A stretch of 38,511 bases of DNA from Phytoamicus setariae (GCF_016722925.1 NZ_JAEQNC010000015.1:102261-140771); one strand, 5' to 3'. Shown: positions 24,757-33,912, numbered from the stretch's first letter. The notes: generated from the letters alone by a model not told the origin. Translations and numbers: made by a program.

Positions 24757-26187
24757 CTATTTATTGGGCGTCTGCAGCCCGGCGATCGCTTCGGCGAAAT
24801 CGCGGGCGTTGAACGGTTCGAGATCGTCGACGCCTTCGCCGACACCGATGAAATAGACCGGCAGCTTGTGCTTGGCAGAGATGGCTACCAATATGCCGCC
24901 GCGCGCAGTGCCGTCGAGCTTGGTCATCACCAGGCCGGAGACGCCGGCAATATTGCGGAAGATTTCCACCTGGTTGAGGGCATTCTGGCCGGTGGTCGCA
25001 TCCAGCGTCTGCAACACGGTGTGCGGGGCGTCGGGGTCGAGCTTGGCGAGCACCCGGACAATCTTTTCCAGTTCCGCCATCAGCTCTTTCTTGTTCTGCA
25101 GCCGGCCGGCCGTGTCGATGATCAGCACGTCGTGGCCTGATGCCCGCGCCTTCTCGTAGGCCTCGTAGGCAAGGCCCGCCGCGTCCGAGCCGAGCTTGCT
25201 GGAGACGATATCGGCACCCGTCCTCTGGGCCCAGATATGCAACTGCTCGATTGCGGCGGCGCGGAACGTGTCGCCGGCGGCGAGCATGACCTTGAGGCCG
25301 GACCGGGAGAGTTTTGCCGCCAGCTTGCCGATCGTTGTCGTCTTGCCGGTGCCGTTGACGCCGACCACCAGAATGACATGTGGCTTGTGATTGAGATCGA
25401 GTTCCAGCGGCTTGGCGACCGGCGACAGCACCTTGGTGATCTCGCCCGCCATGATGCGCGAGACATCCTCGCCGGTCACGTCCTTGCCGTAGCGCTCGGA
25501 GGAAAGCGTGTCGGTGATGCGCAACGCGGTTTCGACGCCTAGGTCTGCCTGGATCAGAAGATCCTCAAGATCCTGCAACGTGTCTTCATCCAGCCTGCGC
25601 TTGGTGAAAAGGGCGGTGATCTGCGAGCTGAGCTGCGCCGATGTCCGGGCTAGGCCGCGGCGCAGGCGTTCGATCCAGGTCAGGCGCTTCTCAGGCTCGG
25701 CGACAGGCTCCGGGGCGCGTGTCGCTGTGGTGGAGAAACCGGCGGGAAGTACGGGTTCGCGGCCGGGCTCCGGGGGTGCGACGTTCGAAACCTCGTCGGT
25801 CGCCGGATGCTGTTCGTCTGCGATCGCCAATGCCTGCTGGTCTTCGTCGGAAAGCACGTCTTCGACGGTTTCAGCAGCCTCATCTTCGTGGCGACCGACG
25901 ATGTCGTCGGTGATCGACGTCGGCAGGCTGTCTTCCTGATCACGCAGCGTTTCGAGTACCGCGCGCGCATCTGCCGCTTCGTCAGCAGCGGTTTCTGCTT
26001 GCTCGGCTGTCGACGGCTCGGCTTCCTCTGCAATTTCTGGCGCAAGCTCGACGGTGCTTTCTTCTCGCTGCCGTTCTTCGATGGCCTGTTCGTCCGTCGG
26101 GACGATCACCTCTTCGGGGGCGACAACAGGCGCTGCCTGCTCGTCCTTGCCGAAGGAAAACATTTTCTTGATGAATCCGAGCGCCAT
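24757..26187 (-). CDS. ftsY: Signal recognition particle receptor FtsY
   Basis: This 476-residue GTPase docks the SRP-ribosome complex at the membrane; its partner Ffh is encoded in the same window. Residues 1-9 form an amphipathic start, 15-165 a very acidic A domain, about 170-260 the N domain, and the remainder the G domain with P-loop GVNGTGKTT (276-284), DTFRAAAIEQL, DTAGRLQNKKELM and TKLDGTARGG. GAGAGAG lies four bases before ATG 26187. It starts 21 bp after mtaB. Confidence 0.97.
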   Translation of the reverse strand: MALGFIKKMFSFGKDEQAAPVVAPEEVIVPTDEQAIEERQREESTVELAPEIAEEAEPSTAEQAETAADEAADARAVLETLRDQEDSLPTSITDDIVGRHEDEAAETVEDVLSDEDQQALAIADEQHPATDEVSNVAPPEPGREPVLPAGFSTTATRAPEPVAEPEKRLTWIERLRRGLARTSAQLSSQITALFTKRRLDEDTLQDLEDLLIQADLGVETALRITDTLSSERYGKDVTGEDVSRIMAGEITKVLSPVAKPLELDLNHKPHVILVVGVNGTGKTTTIGKLAAKLSRSGLKVMLAAGDTFRAAAIEQLHIWAQRTGADIVSSKLGSDAAGLAYEAYEKARASGHDVLIIDTAGRLQNKKELMAELEKIVRVLAKLDPDAPHTVLQTLDATTGQNALNQVEIFRNIAGVSGLVMTKLDGTARGGILVAISAKHKLPVYFIGVGEGVDDLEPFNARDFAEAIAGLQTPNK

Positions 26188-26208
26188 GTAACTCTCTCGA
26201 GCCGCCGG

Positions 26209-27483
26209 TCAGGCGGCCGCCTCCTGAAGGGATTCGGCGAGCAGATGCTTGCCGTTATGGCCGTTGATGCGCACGGCCACGAAACTGCGCGGGCTGTGCT
26301 TGCTTGCATCGACGAGCGTGAAATTTTCCGTGTGTGCCATGCCGGTGTTTTCGACCAGCAGCATCTGGCTTGTGCCGATCATGGATTGCAGGTGGGCTTC
26401 ATGCAGGCGTTCGCCCGCAGCCCTGAGGCGTGCAGCGCGCTCCTTGATCAGGACGCGATCGAGCTGTGGCATGCGGGCCGCCGGCGTGCCCTGGCGCGGC
26501 GAAAACGGAAAGACATGCAGGCGCGAGAGGCCGCATTCCTCCGCCAGCCGTCCGGAATTGGCAAACATCTCTTCGTCTTCGGTCGGAAAGCCTGCGATGA
26601 TATCGGCGCTGAAGCTGATCTCAGGCCGCAGCGCGCGGGCGCGCGACGTAAACTCAATTGCGTCCTCTCGGCTGTGACGGCGCTTCATCCGTTTCAGTAT
26701 CATGTTGTCGCCATGCTGCAGCGAAAGATGCAGGTGCGGCATGAAGCGTGGCTCATTTGCAACCAGGTCCCAGAGATGGTCGTCGACTTCGACGCTGTCG
26801 ATCGATGACAGCCTGAGGCGCCTGAGTTCGGGCACGTGCTTGAGGATCGATTTGGCGAGCGCGCCGAGCGAAGGGGCGCCCGGAAGGTCGGCGCCGTAGC
26901 TCGTGGCATCGACGCCGGTCAGCACGATTTCGCGATAGCCCCCTTCGACGAGTTGGCGGGCCTGTTCGACCACGGCCCCCATCGGCACCGAGCGCGAATT
27001 GCCGCGCCCATAGGGGATGATGCAGAAGGTGCAGCGGTGGTCGCAGCCGTTCTGCACTTGGATGAAGGCGCGCACATGGCCGTCGATGAGCTTGACCATC
27101 TGCGGCGCGGTTTCGCGTACGCTCATGATGTCGTTGACGCGGAGCTTTTCCGATGCCTGGACGCCGAAATCCGGGAGCGCGCGATAGCTTGCCGAGACGA
27201 GCTTTTCCTCGTTGCCGAGCACGGTGTCGACTTCGGCCATTTCGGCAAAGGATGCGCCTTCGGTCTGCGCGCCGCAGCCGGTGACGATGATGCGGGCTTC
27301 GGGATTGTCGCGACGAGCTCGACGGATCGCCTGGCGGGCCTGGCGCACCGCTTCGGCGGTCACTGCGCAGGTGTTGAAGATCACGGCATTGTTGAGGCCG
27401 GCTTTGCCCGCCTCTGCCTTGATGATCTCGGATTCATAGGTGTTGAGCCGGCAGCCGAAGGTGATGACGTCGACGCCGCTCAC
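26209..27483 (-). CDS. mtaB: tRNA (t6A37) methylthiotransferase MtaB
   Basis: This 424-residue radical-SAM enzyme adds a methylthio group to t6A37 of ANN-decoding tRNAs. The N-terminal cluster cysteines are Cys11 ([10 protein letters not shown]), Cys39 (FNTCAV) and Cys70 (VTGCGAQ). The radical-SAM motif CDHRCTFC spans 147-154. Further conserved parts are [10 protein letters not shown] and [20 protein letters not shown], and a C-terminal TRAM-like domain follows. I chose GTG 27483, which overlaps the dapF stop; the open frame upstream to 27687 is antisense-like sequence inside dapF. Confidence 0.94.
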   Translation of the reverse strand: MSGVDVITFGCRLNTYESEIIKAEAGKAGLNNAVIFNTCAVTAEAVRQARQAIRRARRDNPEARIIVTGCGAQTEGASFAEMAEVDTVLGNEEKLVSASYRALPDFGVQASEKLRVNDIMSVRETAPQMVKLIDGHVRAFIQVQNGCDHRCTFCIIPYGRGNSRSVPMGAVVEQARQLVEGGYREIVLTGVDATSYGADLPGAPSLGALAKSILKHVPELRRLRLSSIDSVEVDDHLWDLVANEPRFMPHLHLSLQHGDNMILKRMKRRHSREDAIEFTSRARALRPEISFSADIIAGFPTEDEEMFANSGRLAEECGLSRLHVFPFSPRQGTPAARMPQLDRVLIKERAARLRAAGERLHEAHLQSMIGTSQMLLVENTGMAHTENFTLVDASKHSPRSFVAVRINGHNGKHLLAESLQEAAA

Positions 27484-28370
27484 TGCGCGATCGCTTCCTG
27501 CGCGTCCCGCCGCCAGACGCCGGTCGCGGGGTCGAGCATTCCCGACCATTCCCATTCCGCAGGGCCGGTCATGACCACATGGTCGTCGTTGCGCCAGACG
27601 ATCCTGAGAATTCCACCGCTTGGCATGGTGATCGCCACGTCGCGACCGGTCCGGCCGGTGCGGGCGGCCGAAACGCCGGTCGCGCAAGCTGCCGAGCCAC
27701 AGGCAAGTGTCAATCCCGCGCCGCGTTCCCAGGTGCGCAGGTCCAGTTGATGATCCGAGCGGACGCGGGCAATGGAGATGTTGGCGCGTTCGGGAAACAT
27801 CGGATGGTTCTCGAGCAGCGGCCCGAAACGGTCGAGCTCATAGTCCCAGACGTCCTTGTCGACCCAGAAGATCGCATGCGGATTGCCCATCGAGGCCACT
27901 GACGGCGAATGCAGCACCGGATTGTCGATCGGCCCGATCTGCAGCTCGATGCGGCTTGTGTCGTGGAACTCTTCGGAGAGCGGGATCTTGTCCCATGCAA
28001 ATTCCGGCCTGCCCATGTCGACGGAGATCTGTCCGTCGTCATGCTCTTCGGCATTGAGAATGCCGGCGATGGTCTGGAAGGTAAACGTCTTGCGGCCTGT
28101 TTCGGCCGCCAGCGCCTGCACCACACAGCGCGTACCGTTGCCGCAGGCTTGCGCCAGCGAACCGTCGCAATTGAGGATATCGATCCACGCATCGGTGCCG
28201 TCTGCGCGCGGATCGTAGATCGCCATGATTTGGTCGAAGGACGTTTCTGCATTGGCGGCAAGCGCGATCGCAGCCTCCGAAGTAACGCGATCCTTGCGGC
28301 CACGCATGTCCACGACCAGGATCTTGTTTCCCAGTCCGTTCATCTTGGCAAATGGTGTATCGGTCGTCAT
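27480..28370 (-). CDS. dapF: Diaminopimelate epimerase
   Basis: This 296-residue cytoplasmic enzyme converts LL- to meso-diaminopimelate for lysine and peptidoglycan. The two catalytic cysteines are in [10 protein letters not shown] and [11 protein letters not shown], one in each half of the pseudo-symmetric fold. The N-terminus [18 protein letters not shown] is the rhizobial variant of the family motif. It is the first gene of the dapF-mtaB-ftsY-yciB-DUF2585 operon and is coupled to mtaB by a four-base overlap. Confidence 0.96.
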   Translation of the reverse strand: MTTDTPFAKMNGLGNKILVVDMRGRKDRVTSEAAIALAANAETSFDQIMAIYDPRADGTDAWIDILNCDGSLAQACGNGTRCVVQALAAETGRKTFTFQTIAGILNAEEHDDGQISVDMGRPEFAWDKIPLSEEFHDTSRIELQIGPIDNPVLHSPSVASMGNPHAIFWVDKDVWDYELDRFGPLLENHPMFPERANISIARVRSDHQLDLRTWERGAGLTLACGSAACATGVSAARTGRTGRDVAITMPSGGILRIVWRNDDHVVMTGPAEWEWSGMLDPATGVWRRDAQEAIAQ

Positions 28371-28443
28371 GGCGGCGGCAGCTCTTTTGCAATTTGGCCA
28401 CTATATGGAGCAAAGAGGCCAAAAATACCAGTCCTTTCCACGA

Positions 28444-29457
28444 TCAGACTGGCGGCACATCGAAGGCCTCGCCGGGCCTGAGCGCCCGGAAGCGGGCGGG
28501 TTCGATCCGCCTTGCGGCAAGCGCCTGCTCGAGTGCCCTGAGCGGTGCATCGACCGCTTCGTTGGTCAGCTGAAAGGTTCCCCAGTGATGGCCAGCGGCA
28601 TGAGCGATGTTGGCCAGTTGCATGCCTTCGACAGCCTCTTCGGGATTCTGGTGCTGGCCCTGCATGAACCAGCGCGGCTCGTAGGCGCCGATCGGTAGAT
28701 TTGCCAGCCGAAATCCCCCATGCTTTTCGGCGGCGGCGCGATAGTTGATGCCGTCATGAAACCCGGTGTCGCCGATGTGGTAGATCTTTCCGGCAGGCGT
28801 TTCGATGACGAAGGCGGCCCACAGCGCCATCCGGCGGTCGCGGGAGCCGCGCGCCGACCAGTGATGGCAGGGCTCGGTATGAATGGTCACGTCGTTTTGG
28901 AGCCGCGTCTCGTCGCCCCAGTCGGTGACGCTGATACGGGCGTCAGCAATCGCGCGACGGATGATCGTGTCATTGCCGAGCGGTGTGACGATGTGCGGAG
29001 CGTGCCGCCGATGCAGAGCCTTGAGCGTTGAAACGTCGAGATGGTCATAGTGGTTATGCGTCACCAGGACGACGTCGATCGGGGGTAGATCGTCGAATGC
29101 GAGGCCGGGTGCATTGTGACGCTTCGGACCGATGAAGGCAAAGGGACTTACTCGGTCTGACCAGACAGGATCGGTGAGAATGTTCAGCCCCGCCACCTGG
29201 ATCAGCAAGCTTGCATGGCCGATCATCGTCACGCGTAGGTCACTGCCGCCGATAAGGGCTTCGGGCTTGGCGGGGGAAAACGGGCTGGGATAGAATTTGG
29301 GCCAGACTTCGGGCCGGTCACGCGATTTCCATTGAAAGAATGCCCGAAAACCAAGCGGTGCTATGCCGCCGGGGTTGAAAAAGCGTGTGCCGTTGTAGTG
29401 GTTCGATTTCGGGCCTTCGTAATAACGATTGCGAACCCGTTTGGTACTTTTCTGCAT
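28444..29457 (-). CDS. Metallo-beta-lactamase-fold hydrolase, NAPE-PLD/UlaG-like
   Basis: The protein has about 337 residues. It shows the metal motif THNHYDHLD (HxHxDH), a later His in EPCHHWSARG, the Asp in YHIGDTGFHDG and a final His in AAGHHWGTFQL. The N-terminal RNRYYEGPKSNHYNGTRFFN is typical of the bacterial N-acyl-phosphatidylethanolamine phospholipase D-like branch, so a lipid or phosphodiester substrate is possible but unproven. No signal peptide is seen. The start is uncertain: ATG 29457 is used, and ATGs at 29478 and 29484 are in frame with poor ribosome sites. It is divergent from the sulfotransferase-like pair. Confidence 0.85.
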   Translation of the reverse strand: MQKSTKRVRNRYYEGPKSNHYNGTRFFNPGGIAPLGFRAFFQWKSRDRPEVWPKFYPSPFSPAKPEALIGGSDLRVTMIGHASLLIQVAGLNILTDPVWSDRVSPFAFIGPKRHNAPGLAFDDLPPIDVVLVTHNHYDHLDVSTLKALHRRHAPHIVTPLGNDTIIRRAIADARISVTDWGDETRLQNDVTIHTEPCHHWSARGSRDRRMALWAAFVIETPAGKIYHIGDTGFHDGINYRAAAEKHGGFRLANLPIGAYEPRWFMQGQHQNPEEAVEGMQLANIAHAAGHHWGTFQLTNEAVDAPLRALEQALAARRIEPARFRALRPGEAFDVPPV

Positions 29458-29609
29458 TGTGCCGCCATCTCGTTGCATTGGCATCGATTTTGTCGATGCA
29501 TCTCCATGCCTGGGCACAGTCGTCGGACTGGCGGGCATTCGCCGTCATGGTCCACACGTTGACGTCTGCGGTTTCCGGGACTACGAAAACGTCAAACGGT
29601 GGGGTTTTC

Positions 29610-30380
29610 ATGATTGAATACGACAAGTTCATCTATCTTGATGTCTACAAGACCGGGAGCACGCATATCAACTATCTGCTGAAGCAGATTACGCTTGAGC
29701 CGGAAATCAGACGCAACCGCCACGCGCCACTGACCAAAGTCCGTCCTCTGACGTGGAAGGGTGGCAAGCTGGTTTTCGCGACCGTGCGCAATCCCTGGGA
29801 CTGGTATGTCTCGATGTGGGCCTATGGGCACACCAAGGAAAACCCGCTCTACAGCCACATCAAGGCCGCTCTCGGTAAAAAAGAGCTCAACGAACTCTAC
29901 GACACGTCCAACCCGACGGTTTCATTTCCGCTGTGGCTGCGGTCGATCCACGATCCGGCGTTCATCGCAAAGATCCTCAAAGGGCATCGTCTGCCGACTT
30001 CAGGCCTTGCCGACTTCATGGGGTTCTACACCTACCGGTTCCTGCGCGTCACGCTGCCCTATCCCGAATTGCTGCTGCGCTGGCCATTCATTCGATCGCT
30101 GGACGGTGCCATCGCCCTGCAGAAACGCTTTGCCACCTACGACGTGATGATGAAGAGCGAGACCTTGGATGAGGAATTCGCCGAGTTCGTCGTCAAGTAT
30201 CGGGAGCGATGCGGTTTTACCAAGGAAGCCGTCGATCTCGTCCGGGAAAAAGCTGACGCGCATCGAAATACGTCGGTCAGGACACTCGCCTCCTACCGCG
30301 ATTATTACACCGACGAGCTCAGAGACCTTGTCGCGAAACGCGACCGGTTGTTCATCGACTTGTTCGGCTACAGCTTCTGA
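29610..30380 (+). CDS. Sulfotransferase-like protein, paralogue 1
   Basis: This 256-residue soluble protein lacks a signal peptide. The start YLDVYKTGST (KTGST at 14-18) fits the 5'-phosphosulfate loop of PAPS-dependent sulfotransferases. ATVRNPWDWYVSMWAYG (Arg60, Ser68) fits the 3'-phosphate motif. The C-terminus SYRDYYTDELRDLVAKRDRL resembles the membrane-associated carbohydrate sulfotransferase branch. It probably sulfates a glycan or lipid, with the acceptor unknown. GGTGGGG precedes ATG 29610 by five bases; the frame is open to 29385, but that part covers the leader of the divergent gene. A paralogue of similar size follows 77 bp later. Confidence 0.75.
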   Translation: MIEYDKFIYLDVYKTGSTHINYLLKQITLEPEIRRNRHAPLTKVRPLTWKGGKLVFATVRNPWDWYVSMWAYGHTKENPLYSHIKAALGKKELNELYDTSNPTVSFPLWLRSIHDPAFIAKILKGHRLPTSGLADFMGFYTYRFLRVTLPYPELLLRWPFIRSLDGAIALQKRFATYDVMMKSETLDEEFAEFVVKYRERCGFTKEAVDLVREKADAHRNTSVRTLASYRDYYTDELRDLVAKRDRLFIDLFGYSF

Positions 30381-30457
30381 AGTGAGGCCCTTCAGCAAGT
30401 TTGACCCGACTCGCAATCCGGCATAAAGGACGGCCTGACGAAGCGCATGAGGTGCAG

Positions 30458-31231
30458 ATGATCGAGTACGAGAAGTTCATTTACCTGGATATGTACAAGA
30501 CGGGCAGCACCTATGTTGTCTCGCTTCTCAACAAGCTCATGGCCGGAAAACCAGTTCGTTCGTTCCGTCACGCGCCGCTGACCAAGGGACGCCCGTTCTT
30601 CTGGAAGCAGGGGAAGTTTGCATTTGCGACCGTCCGCAATCCCTGGGACTGGTACGTTTCGATGTGGGCCTACTCGATCCAGCAGCCAAACGTGCTGTTC
30701 TTTCGCGACGTGCGCAAAGTACTCGGCGACGAGGGTGCCAAGAAGCTGTTCGACCCAGAAAACCCGAAGGAGTCCTTCGCAGTCTGGCTGAAGTCGTTGA
30801 ACGATCCGGATTTCCTCAAGGCGGTAATGACGGATCATCCCTATTCGCGCAGCCCCCTTAACAAGTTTCTGGGTTTCTACTCCTACCGCTTCATCCGGGT
30901 CACCACGCCGCATCCGGCACTCTTCCTGCGCCGCTGGTATATGTGGAACATGGACCGCGCCATTGCCCATCAAAAGCGCTGGGCAATTTACGACAAGGTG
31001 TTCAAGAGCGAGACGCTGACCGAGGATTTTTCCAATTTCGTACTCGAAAATAAGGAGCGGTGCGGGTTCAAGGAGAATGCGAAGGGAATTCTAAAGCGCA
31101 ATGCGCCGACGCCGAAAAACACCTCGAACCGGACGTTGACGTCATATCGAGACTACTACACGCCGGAGCTCCGCGATCTCGTGGCCCGTCGCGACCGGTT
31201 GCTGATCGATCTCTTCGGCTATGAATTCTAA
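30458..31231 (+). CDS. Sulfotransferase-like protein, paralogue 2
   Basis: This 257-residue protein is aligned along its full length with the upstream gene, about half identical by eye. It keeps both nucleotide motifs (YLDMYKTGST and ATVRNPWDWYVSMWAY), the block RHAPLTKGRP, KSETLTEDFSNFV and the C-terminal YRDYYTPELRDLVARRDRL. The middle part (about residues 75-150), expected to contact the acceptor, differs most, which suggests different acceptors. GAGGTG lies four bases before ATG 30458. The two genes are probably co-transcribed and end at a hairpin near 31241. Confidence 0.75.
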   Translation: MIEYEKFIYLDMYKTGSTYVVSLLNKLMAGKPVRSFRHAPLTKGRPFFWKQGKFAFATVRNPWDWYVSMWAYSIQQPNVLFFRDVRKVLGDEGAKKLFDPENPKESFAVWLKSLNDPDFLKAVMTDHPYSRSPLNKFLGFYSYRFIRVTTPHPALFLRRWYMWNMDRAIAHQKRWAIYDKVFKSETLTEDFSNFVLENKERCGFKENAKGILKRNAPTPKNTSNRTLTSYRDYYTPELRDLVARRDRLLIDLFGYEF

Positions 31232-31240
31232 GCGTTCGCC

Positions 31241-31260
31241 AAGCGGGCAGTGCCGCTTTT
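31241..31260 (+). terminator. Probable terminator after the sulfotransferase-like pair
   Basis: Hairpin AAGCGG-GCAGTG-CCGCTT followed by TT, ten bases after the stop. The stem is short and the T-run weak, so efficiency is doubtful. Confidence 0.5.
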
Positions 31261-31375
31261 CGAGCGCAAGACTTGACTTTTCCGGATCCATGCTGTTTAC
31301 AGCCCCCCATCTGCCAGTCTGAGACAATGATGAAGCAGCCGACCAGGACGGCCTAAGCCTGATCCCGGAGGTCAA

Positions 31376-31410
31376 CACCCGACAGCGCGCTGCGCCCTCG
31401 GGTGCTTTTT
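31376..31410 (+). terminator. Terminator-like hairpin in the ffh leader
   Basis: CACCCGA (31376-31382) pairs with TCGGGTG (31398-31404), with a GC-rich 15-nt loop, and is followed by CTTTTT. It stands 75 bp before the ffh ATG and about 145 bp after the last sulfotransferase gene. It could end a small RNA, end the upstream transcript or attenuate ffh. Confidence 0.55.
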
Positions 31411-31484
31411 CGCTTTGTCTCTTGTTTCGGATTGGCCCGATACCGATGTTGCGGAAACGAATTCCGGACAAGAGGATAAAGTGG

Positions 31485-33059
31485 ATGTTTGAGAGCCTTC
31501 AGGAACGCCTTGGCGCGATATTGAACGGACTGACCGGCCGCGGGGCGCTTTCGGAAGCCGACGTGTCGGCAGCACTCCGTGAGGTTCGCCGTGCGCTGCT
31601 CGAGGCCGACGTGGCGCTCGAAGTCGTCCGCTCGTTCACCGACCGGGTCCGCGAAAAGGCCGTCGGCGCCGAAGTTCTCAAGTCCATCAAGCCAGGTCAG
31701 ATGGTCGTCAAGATCGTCCATGACGAGCTTATTGAGATGCTCGGATCGGAAAGCTCGTCGGTCGATCTCAATGCGGCCGCACCCGTCGTCATCATGATGG
31801 TGGGTCTGCAGGGCTCGGGCAAGACGACGACCACAGGCAAGATCGCGCTGCGTCTGACGACACGCGAACGCAAGAAAGTGCTGATGGCCTCGCTCGACAC
31901 GCGTCGCCCGGCCGCCCAGGAACAGCTTCGCCAGCTTGGCGTACAGACCAATGTCGACACGCTGCCGATCATTGCCGGCCAGTCGCCGGTCGATATTGCT
32001 GCCCGCGCCGTGCAGGCCGCCAAGCTTGGCGGCCATGATGTGGTCATCCTCGACACCGCCGGCCGCACCCATATCGACGAGCCGTTGATGATCGAGATGG
32101 CGGAGATCAAGCGGAAATCCAATCCGCATGAAATCCTGCTCGTCGCCGATGCGCTGACTGGCCAGGACGCAGTCAACCTCGCCCGCAATTTCGACGACCG
32201 CGTCGGCATTACCGGCCTCGTGCTGACCCGTATGGACGGCGATGGCCGCGGCGGTGCAGCACTTTCTATGCGCGCCGTCACAGGCAAGCCCGTCAAGCTG
32301 ATCGGCGCCGGCGAGAAGATGACGGAACTCGAGGAGTTCCATCCCCGCCGTATCGCCGACCGCATTCTTGGCATGGGCGACATCGTCTCGCTGGTCGAAA
32401 AGGCCGCCGAGAACATCGATGCCGAGAAAGCGGCGGCCATGGCCGCCAAGATGGCCAAGGGCAAGTTCGATCTGAACGACCTCGCCGACCAGCTCGGACA
32501 GATGCAAAAGATGGGCGGCATGGGCGGCATCATGAGCATGATGCCCGGCATGGGCGGTATGAAGGACAAGCTGGCGGGTGCCGGTTTCGACGACAAGTCG
32601 ATCAAGCGCCAGATCGCCATCATCTCCTCGATGACCAAGGCCGAACGCGCCAATCCCGATATGCTCAAGCATTCCCGCAAGAAGCGCATCGCAGCCGGCT
32701 CCGGCACCGATGCCGCCGAAATCAACAAGCTGCTCAAGATGCATCGCGGCATGGCCGACATGATGAAGGCGATGGGCGGCGGCAAAGGCGGCGGCATGAT
32801 GAAGCAGATGATGGGCGGTCTTGCCAACAAGATGGGCCTTGGCGGACTCGGCGGCGGCATGGGTGGCATGCCCGATCTTTCCAAGCTCGACCCCAAGCAG
32901 CTCGAGGCGCTCGCAAAGCAGGCCGAAGCCGCTGGCCTTAAGCCAGGCAGCCTGCCCGGTCTGGGTGGTGGCGGTGGACTTCCGGGTCTTGGCGGCGCCA
33001 AGCTTCCGGGCCTGGGCGGCGGGCTTCCCGGCCTTTCCGGCTTGTCGAAGAAGAAGTGA
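31485..33059 (+). CDS. ffh: Signal recognition particle protein Ffh
   Basis: This 524-residue GTPase binds signal peptides and 4.5S RNA for co-translational targeting. The N domain spans about 1-95. The G domain has P-loop GLQGSGKTTT (107-116), DTRRPAAQEQL, DTAGRTHID and TRMDGDGRGG. The M domain has the methionine-rich finger and the RNA-binding SMTKAERANPD...SRKKRIAAGSGT. The Gly/Met/Pro-rich C-terminus (about 425-524) is longer than in E. coli (453 residues) and has GLGGGxPGLGG-type repeats. I chose ATG 31485, with AGAGGA upstream; an in-frame ATG at 31446 has no ribosome site. Confidence 0.97.
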   Translation: MFESLQERLGAILNGLTGRGALSEADVSAALREVRRALLEADVALEVVRSFTDRVREKAVGAEVLKSIKPGQMVVKIVHDELIEMLGSESSSVDLNAAAPVVIMMVGLQGSGKTTTTGKIALRLTTRERKKVLMASLDTRRPAAQEQLRQLGVQTNVDTLPIIAGQSPVDIAARAVQAAKLGGHDVVILDTAGRTHIDEPLMIEMAEIKRKSNPHEILLVADALTGQDAVNLARNFDDRVGITGLVLTRMDGDGRGGAALSMRAVTGKPVKLIGAGEKMTELEEFHPRRIADRILGMGDIVSLVEKAAENIDAEKAAAMAAKMAKGKFDLNDLADQLGQMQKMGGMGGIMSMMPGMGGMKDKLAGAGFDDKSIKRQIAIISSMTKAERANPDMLKHSRKKRIAAGSGTDAAEINKLLKMHRGMADMMKAMGGGKGGGMMKQMMGGLANKMGLGGLGGGMGGMPDLSKLDPKQLEALAKQAEAAGLKPGSLPGLGGGGGLPGLGGAKLPGLGGGLPGLSGLSKKK

Positions 33060-33071
33060 GGAAAGGATTTC

Positions 33072-33395
33072 ATGACTGATCCGGATGTCAAGAAACAGCT
33101 TTCAGGCTATCGCCAGTCGATCGACAACATCGATGCGGCGCTGGTCCATATGCTGGCCGAGCGGTTCCGCTGCACCAAGGCGGTGGGCGTGCTCAAGGCC
33201 ACCTACAATTTGCCGCCGGCCGATCCGGCGCGCGAGGAATACCAGATCAACCGTCTTCGGCAGCTTGCCCGGGACGCCGATCTGGACCCTGATTTTGCCG
33301 AGAAGTTCCTGAACTTCATCATCACGGAAGTGATCCGGCATCATGAGGCCATTGCCGCCGATATCGGCGGTACAACAGAGAATGCCGTTTCCTGA
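33072..33395 (+). CDS. Chorismate mutase (AroQ class)
   Basis: This 107-residue all-helical protein should convert chorismate to prephenate on the way to Phe and Tyr. Family features are [20 protein letters not shown], then [33 protein letters not shown] and [17 protein letters not shown], which give the Arg, Lys and Glu residues of the AroQ active site. It begins 12 bp after ffh, so it is co-transcribed with the SRP gene; this arrangement recurs in rhizobia although the pathways are unrelated. Confidence 0.9.
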   Translation: MTDPDVKKQLSGYRQSIDNIDAALVHMLAERFRCTKAVGVLKATYNLPPADPAREEYQINRLRQLARDADLDPDFAEKFLNFIITEVIRHHEAIAADIGGTTENAVS

Positions 33396-33436
33396 GAGGG
33401 AAACGAAAACAGACACAGATCCTAAGGAGAAATGCA

Positions 33437-33799
33437 ATGTCCCTGAAAATTCGTCTCGCCCGCGGTGGCTCCAAGAAGCGTCCTTACTACCATGTCGTCG
33501 TTGCCGACGCTCGCTCGCCGCGTGACGGCCGCTTCATCGAGAAGCTCGGCTCCTGGAACCCGATGCTTGCCAAGGACGATGCCGCCCGCATCGTGATCGA
33601 CGGCGAGCGCGTCAAGCATTGGCTCGACAACGGCGCACAGCCGACCGACCGCGTGTTGCGCTTCCTCAACGATGCCGGTCTCGCAAAGCGCGAAGCCCGC
33701 AACAATCCGGTCAAGGCCGCTCCGGGCAAGAAGGCCCAGGAACGCGTCGCCGAGAAGGCCCAGAAGGCTGCCGACGCTGCCGCTGCAGCAGCAGAATAA
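33437..33799 (+). CDS. rpsP: 30S ribosomal protein S16
   Basis: This 120-residue protein of the small subunit starts with [20 protein letters not shown] and continues [14 protein letters not shown] and [16 protein letters not shown]. It is longer than E. coli S16 (82) because of an Ala/Lys-rich C-terminal tail, as usual in alphaproteobacteria. A strong AAGGAG ribosome site precedes ATG 33437. A hairpin (33801-33819) and a terminator follow, so the rimM gene may depend on read-through or its own promoter. Confidence 0.97.
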   Translation: MSLKIRLARGGSKKRPYYHVVVADARSPRDGRFIEKLGSWNPMLAKDDAARIVIDGERVKHWLDNGAQPTDRVLRFLNDAGLAKREARNNPVKAAPGKKAQERVAEKAQKAADAAAAAAE

Positions 33800-33800
33800 T

Positions 33801-33857
33801 TTCATGCGTTCCGCATGAACATGAAGATCCCCCGCATTTGTCGTGCGGGGGATTTTC
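33801..33857 (+). terminator. Two tandem hairpins after rpsP, the second a rho-independent terminator
   Basis: The first hairpin is TTCATGCG/CGCATGAA (33801-33819), directly after the stop. The second is ATCCCCCGCA/TGCGGGGGAT (33827-33836 and 33844-33853), followed by TTTTCATTTT. The second should terminate, at least partly, between rpsP and rimM. Confidence 0.85.
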
Positions 33858-33912
33858 ATTTTGGTGTATAGAATTCAACTACACTCCCATTCCCAACCGC
33901 CGGATCATTCGC

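Noticed and set aside
27484-27687. N-terminal extension of mtaB
   Set aside because: The residues are Arg-rich and derive from the dapF coding region in another frame. GTG 27483 gives the normal family length.
31300-31400. 4.5S (SRP) RNA gene upstream of ffh
   Set aside because: A GAAGCAGCC string recalls SRP RNA, but the conserved AGGTCAGG-CCGGAAGGAAGCAGCC context and the long closing stem are absent.
31697-33091. 464-codon minus-strand frame rich in Pro and Ser
   Set aside because: It is the antisense of the Gly/Met-rich Ffh C-terminus; the Pro richness is the complement of Gly codons.
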